DNA from: Salibacteraceae bacterium
Lineage (GTDB): Bacteria > Bacteroidota > Bacteroidia > Flavobacteriales_G > Salibacteraceae
Direction: 5' to 3'
DNA: 9,650 bases
Assembly: GCA_023262195.1 (NCBI GenBank)
Contig: JALRDM010000093.1
Location: forward strand, 1-9,650
Made by a program: the position numbers and the translations under genes. Shown one piece after another: positions 7,701-9,650 of this stretch (positions within the stretch are counted from its first letter, which is position 1; every line of letters begins with the position of its first letter). The notes under the pieces are model-generated. The model made no database searches and was not told the DNA's origin. It saw nothing but the letters and a program-made list of their open reading frames with translations.

Positions 7701-8113
7701 CCATTGTAGTAAACGAAGATTTTGTTGCCGGCTATCTGGGTAATCCCGCCAATGTTGGACTCATCCGTTTCGGGTATGCCCACGTTGCTCTGTCTGAAAT
7801 GTTCAAGCTTCTCATAAACGACAAATTGCAAATGCTCACCTCTTACTGGATAGTCAAAAAATCGCTCAATTTCGTTGATGGCCAAATCTGCCTCCTGAGC
7901 TGTGAATACCGCTAAGTTTTGTCCATCTCCATTGAAAAACACAGTAAAGTCAGGAAACTGATACTTCTTCCATAAAAACTGCTCATACTGTATACGATTT
8001 TTTCCAAAGGCGTGGTGCATCCCGTGATAAAACTGGGCGTATGACGCTGATGAAAACACCATCAACGTGCTTAAAAGTAAGAGGAAGCTACCTTTGCGCG
8101 CTTTCAAAATCAA
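4799..8113 (-). CDS. Outer-membrane protein: peptidase-MA-like domain, PD40 beta-propeller and Omp85-like barrel
   Basis: 1104 residues. Signal peptide 1-26 (cleavage after ASYA, leaving Gln27). Residues 36-47 (FGKNRIQYEQFL) open a domain related to peptidase MA: PEWYIEGL at 178-185 matches its WxxEGL motif, but the expected HExxH at 149-153 reads KGVAE, so the zinc site is lost. Residues about 300-600 contain PD40/TolB-like propeller blades: SDDGRYVAYTS at 311-321, SDDGRSILFS at 408-417, NQVVFSSNRTSD at 454-465 and TSFLFLSDKSG at 516-526. An acidic, polar linker (about 612-695) leads to a barrel (about 708-1104) with Omp85-type signatures: RGF at 976-978, FGDIGSAW at 1021-1028, GLGWGLR at 1064-1070 and a C-terminal Phe suited to BAM recognition. 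No POTRA domain is visible. Likely a surface or periplasm-facing barrel with a propeller docking module; substrate unknown. No in-frame ATG precedes the signal; TTG at 8107 would give MKARKG and is equally plausible. Confidence 0.85.
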   Translation of the reverse strand: MILKARKGSFLLLLSTLMVFSSASYAQFYHGMHHAFGKNRIQYEQFLWKKYQFPDFTVFFNGDGQNLAVFTAQEADLAINEIERFFDYPVRGEHLQFVVYEKLEHFRQSNVGIPETDESNIGGITQIAGNKIFVYYNGDLNDLKRQVRKGVAEVLIAQMLFGDNWREMLKNTALLNFPEWYIEGLTRYATEPWNVDVDDQLRDIVQSGKYQNFNRLKNVEAEIAGRSLWYYIGETYGSKVVPNIMYMARVSRNVESGFMFVLGISLATLIEDANVYFEHRYNQDTEGTQEFDSDLDVRLRRNRDYAQIAASDDGRYVAYTSNQLSKTKVWIYDSQADKRKGYVRHGYKLERVNDLSYPIIDWNDARGRFMVIQEEKGQLWLYQIDPQEGVELKTEILRLEKVLDMEVSDDGRSILFSAIKKGQSDIFLYSVAARSQKQLTDDVYDDRYPAFWGNQVVFSSNRTSDTINISKDHLNNQIEPFYDLYSLPTDGESEIAKRLTNTPDANETHANAVDATSFLFLSDKSGIRNRYRGNLDSTILSIDTNITYRYFTNTEPLTGYKRNIAATDYSRDNKVSYDLYYIDGKYHIQKVENSSEQDFFLPPNSNYRMGVEAQNNPRSQSTDTTDNGIKFIRIQVFENDEGGEQLEDQSETSAGNADDGLIDIANYTFDEGAEDSVYNEVKSTNYKIQSPTEEVLQRRQFKIPEQRNYKLAFSATDLTTQFDFDYATDLYQPFNGGPYVMPGMGTFIRIGMLDLFEDYKLEGGFRYSFNRTGTEYYIALEDRSKRLDKKYIVQRQSLIDVNRTDSIQRTYLYQARGIFRYPLSEVSALQFTATGRYDRVVTEAVESGTLTTPDRFTYFAGLKAEYIFDNTLVRGLNILNGARAKVFAEHYRDVIKPNTGFSVVGFDGRHYQKIHRDLIWANRLAGSSSFGQRRLVYYMGSVDNWIVLTERERFDNTTNVPRDQGYAFQTIATNMRGFIQNARNGNNFMVLNSELRWPVVRYFTDKPIKSEFLANFQIIGFGDIGSAWNGPNPYSDENAFNNITVTNGAVTVSYQNQNDPIIGGLGWGLRTKIWGYFVRFDYAYGIENGLFLDPVTYLSFGLDF

Positions 8114-8121
8114 TGAGTCAA

Positions 8122-8148
8122 TTGCTCGGTCTAAAAGTAAATACCTTG
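8122..8148 (+). promoter_or_regulatory. Candidate promoter for the MBL hydrolase-MscS unit
   Basis: TTG at 8122-8124, a 17-nt spacer, then TACCTTG at 8142-8148, one T short of the TAnnTTTG consensus. Transcription would start near 8155, giving a leader of about 24 nt before ATG 8179. It lies in the 65-nt divergent region. Confidence 0.35.
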
Positions 8149-8167
8149 CATAGATTGACGAAACAAA
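8132..8167 (-). promoter_or_regulatory. Candidate promoter for the six-gene minus-strand operon
   Basis: Read on the minus strand, TTTG at 8167-8164 and TACTTTTA at 8139-8132 resemble the -33 and -7 elements. The last base of the -7 box is wrong and the 24-nt spacer is long, so this is a weak call. It is placed correctly in the divergent gap and would overlap the opposing promoter. Confidence 0.22.
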
Positions 8168-8178
8168 CTAAACAAGCG

Positions 8179-8823
8179 ATGGTTTCGATCAAAAAATTCA
8201 TTTTCAGCCCCTTTCAAGAAAACACCTATGTGCTTTACAATGAGGGAAAAGAGGCTTGGGTCATTGATCCAGGATGCTATGACCAACGAGAGAAAAATGC
8301 ACTAAAAAACTTCATTCGCTCGGAAGGATTAAATGTAACTCGACTCCTAAACACACATTGTCACCTCGACCATGTATTTGGTAATCGATTTGTGTCAACT
8401 GAATTTGACGTGCTGCCAGAATATCACGTGCTTGATCAGCCAACCATGGACATGGCTAAAACCTCGGCCGACCTTTATGGCATACCTGGATTTGAAGAAT
8501 CGCCAACAGCAGTCAACCACCTGGATGAAAACGATATTCTCAAACTTGGCAGCGATAAGTTTGAAGTGCGGTTTGTTCCCGGTCATGCGCCTGGCCACAT
8601 CGCCTTTGTAAATCACCAACAGAAATTCGTGATCGGAGGGGATGTACTTTTCCATCGATCCATCGGTAGAACCGATCTGCCTGGAGGCAATTTTGACCAA
8701 TTAATTACCTCGATTAAAAGCCAATTTTATACACTTCCCCCTGACTTTAAAGTTTATTCAGGTCATGGGTCTGAAACATTCATTGAAGAAGAAATAAAGA
8801 ATAATCCATTTACTAAAAACTAA
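8179..8823 (+). CDS. Metallo-beta-lactamase-fold hydrolase, glyoxalase II-like
   Basis: 214 residues from ATG at 8179. A longer reading from 8041 would run through the divergent promoter region and the signal peptide of the opposite gene, and the family begins at [19 protein letters not shown]. Dinuclear metal ligands are complete: THCHLDH at 59-65 (His60, His62, Asp64, His65), His136 in VPGHAPGH, Asp155 in IGGDVLF and His196 in YSGHGSE. The GRTDLPGG segment at 163-170 is typical of the small YcbL/glyoxalase II-like group, which hydrolyses thioesters such as S-lactoylglutathione analogues. It lacks the long C-terminal helical domain of true glyoxalase II, so the substrate is uncertain. No export signal is seen; cytoplasmic. 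The MscS gene begins 7 nt after its stop, so the two are probably co-transcribed. Confidence 0.92.
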   Translation: MVSIKKFIFSPFQENTYVLYNEGKEAWVIDPGCYDQREKNALKNFIRSEGLNVTRLLNTHCHLDHVFGNRFVSTEFDVLPEYHVLDQPTMDMAKTSADLYGIPGFEESPTAVNHLDENDILKLGSDKFEVRFVPGHAPGHIAFVNHQQKFVIGGDVLFHRSIGRTDLPGGNFDQLITSIKSQFYTLPPDFKVYSGHGSETFIEEEIKNNPFTKN

Positions 8824-8830
8824 ACAACTT

Positions 8831-9364
8831 ATGGAAGATTTTGATGCAATCATTGAGCTCGTGATGGGCTATGTGGTAGAATACGGTATAACGTTTATTG
8901 GGGCAATAATAGCCCTGATCATAGGACTTTGGGTAGTTAAGTTTATTGTTAACATGCTTGGAAATGTGATGATGAACCGAGAGGTTGACCCAAGCTTGAT
9001 TCCGTTTCTTAAAAGCCTATTGGGTGCACTTTTAAAAATTGCGCTATTTGTCAGCATTGCTTCCATGGTAGGTCTAGAAATGACCTCCTTCATTGCCATT
9101 TTAGGAGCCGCTGGTTTGGCTGTTGGTTTGGCCTTGCAGGGAACCTTAGCAAACTTTGCCGGTGGGGTGATGATTCTCTTGTTCAAGCCTTTTAAAGTGG
9201 GTGATGTGGTTGAAGCTCAAGGCTACACTGGGGCTGTTAAAGAGATTCAGATATTCAACACCATCATGACTACTCCTGACAACAAAATCATCATTATTCC
9301 CAATGGTGGTTTGGCCAACATTACCATACCGTTTCCACAAATGGATGTACATTTAAATAAGTAG
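8831..9364 (+). CDS. MscS-family mechanosensitive channel with internal deletion of the vestibule domain
   Basis: 177 residues, against about 270-290 for small MscS channels. Three membrane segments (about 17-41, 57-80, 84-118) are intact; the third contains the pore helix with the Gly/Ala pattern and [11 protein letters not shown] at 102-112. The beta domain is present from [10 protein letters not shown] to [12 protein letters not shown] (about 119-163). The next residues, [14 protein letters not shown] (164-177), match the extreme C-terminus of MscS proteins (FPYPQMDVNF in E. coli), the strand that forms the bottom seven-stranded barrel. The alpha/beta domain of about 90 residues that should lie between them is absent and the frame is kept, so the join is near 9319/9320. 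The gene may encode a channel without the cytoplasmic cage, a non-functional remnant, or reflect an assembly collapse. ATG at 8831, 7 nt after the upstream stop. Confidence 0.85.
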   Translation: MEDFDAIIELVMGYVVEYGITFIGAIIALIIGLWVVKFIVNMLGNVMMNREVDPSLIPFLKSLLGALLKIALFVSIASMVGLEMTSFIAILGAAGLAVGLALQGTLANFAGGVMILLFKPFKVGDVVEAQGYTGAVKEIQIFNTIMTTPDNKIIIIPNGGLANITIPFPQMDVHLNK

Positions 9365-9471
9365 AAAATTTATTTGTCATTCTATTTGAAAAATCTATTT
9401 TCGATACGTCACACGGCACACGCGGGTGGCTATTTGAATTAGGGTTTAAAGTTTTCAAATATTTAAAAATC

Positions 9472-9487
9472 CGGAGCGCCTACTCCG
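9472..9487. repeat. Short GC hairpin
   Basis: CGGAG (9472-9476) and CTCCG (9483-9487) are 5-bp inverted arms with a 6-nt loop. No T run follows on either strand, so it is not a convincing terminator. It may be part of the same element as the repeats around it. Confidence 0.25.
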
Positions 9488-9504
9488 AGAAAGTTGATAG
9501 GGTT

Positions 9505-9529
9505 AGAATGAGTTAATTGTTTTCATTCT
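9505..9529. repeat. Inverted repeat upstream of the last ORF
   Basis: AGAATGA (9505-9511) and TCATTCT (9523-9529) are perfect 7-bp arms around an 11-nt loop. Located 19 nt before ATG 9549, it could be an operator, a leader hairpin or a weak terminator of the preceding unit. Confidence 0.3.
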
Positions 9530-9548
9530 TCTCGCAGTTGTTTTAGTC

Positions 9549-9650
9549 ATGGGTGGTTTGTTTATACTCGGATTAGCTATCGCTTGGAAATCTGAAGTCG
9601 TGATATTGATTCGAGGACTGGCATGCATGGCAGTTGGCAGTCTGTGTTTA
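9549..9650 (+). CDS. Possible small membrane protein, 3' end outside the window
   Basis: 34 codons from ATG at 9549 remain open to the end of the window. The translation begins MGGLFILGLAIAWKSEVV and continues with a second hydrophobic run ending MAVGSLCL, so at least two membrane segments seem to be starting. The same frame is open and hydrophobic upstream to the TAG at 9504-9506 (residues such as LIVFILLAVVLV), which suggests that the true start may be earlier, although no ATG, GTG or TTG exists there. No family is recognisable from so little sequence. Confidence 0.4.
   Translation, partial: MGGLFILGLAIAWKSEVVILIRGLACMAVGSLCL

Larger units (their letters stand above)
9365..9548. other. Non-coding 3' flank with small repeats, no recognisable gene
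   Basis: This 184-nt stretch is mostly AT-rich but holds a GC-richer island at about 9407-9429, with CACACG at 9410-9415 and again at 9417-9422. CTATTTGAA occurs at 9382-9390 and 9430-9438. No transposase fragment, tRNA or good intrinsic terminator (GC stem plus T run) was seen. It separates the MscS gene from a possible membrane-protein gene. Confidence 0.4.

Noticed and set aside
8041..8178. 46-residue N-terminal extension of the MBL hydrolase
   Set aside because: It reads antisense through the signal peptide of the opposite gene and across the divergent promoter region; the family N-terminus begins at ATG 8179.
8179..8823. Naming the MBL hydrolase gloB
   Set aside because: It lacks the C-terminal helical substrate domain of true glyoxalase II, so only the fold and metal site are supported.
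9386..9404. GAAAA/TTTTC hairpin as terminator of the MscS unit
   Set aside because: Only a 5-bp A-T-rich stem with no following T run; too weak to call.
9490..9510. Integron attC-like core (GTTRRRY) around the GTTGATA and GTTAGAA sites
   Set aside because: Neither matches the core consensus and there is no paired inverse core or folded site.

Overview
The window looks like a chromosomal segment from a member of the Bacteroidota. The evidence is the set of protein families (a TolB-like propeller fused to an outer-membrane barrel, small lipoproteins, SCO and cytochrome c, SirB1/TPR), moderate-to-low GC, almost no Shine-Dalgarno sequences, and upstream elements matching the Bacteroidota -7 box TAnnTTTG (28-35 and 986-993). 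I cannot settle the order; Flavobacteriales or Cytophagales would both fit. Most of the window is ordinary core-type gene content.

Layout. Positions 73-924 (+) encode a SirB1/transglutaminase-like protein with a C-terminal helical repeat, preceded by a good promoter. Positions 1055-1807 (+) encode a membrane fatty-acid (acyl-CoA type) desaturase with its own -7 box and a 5' leader that can fold on itself. The next six genes, 8113 down to 1785, all lie on the minus strand with no intergenic DNA: a 1104-residue pseudo-peptidase/beta-propeller/Omp85-barrel protein, a half-size TauE/SafE permease, an M20 amidohydrolase, a small lipoprotein, an SCO1/SenC copper chaperone and a c-type cytochrome. 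They abut or overlap at every junction and read as one operon. Its last three genes form an envelope respiratory/copper cluster, while the first three deal with the outer membrane, small-anion transport and N-acyl-amino-acid hydrolysis. The cytochrome gene ends inside the 3' end of the convergent desaturase gene.

From the 65-nt divergent region 8114-8178 a second plus-strand unit starts: a metallo-beta-lactamase-fold hydrolase (8179-8823) followed after 7 nt by an MscS-type channel gene (8831-9364). The right end (9365-9650) has about 180 nt without a recognisable gene, containing small repeats and hairpins, then the start of a possible membrane protein that runs off the window.

Most notable points: (1) the MscS gene keeps its pore, its beta domain and the family's very C-terminal strand, but the roughly 90-residue alpha/beta vestibule domain between them is missing in frame; (2) the big outer-membrane protein carries a peptidase-MA-like domain in which the HExxH motif has been lost; (3) three genes have no ATG at their conserved N-termini, and one of them starts at a TTGA stop/start overlap; (4) the unannotated lipoprotein next to SCO has His/Met pairs spaced as expected for a copper site. 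I saw no CRISPR array, tRNA, rRNA, transposase or phage gene.
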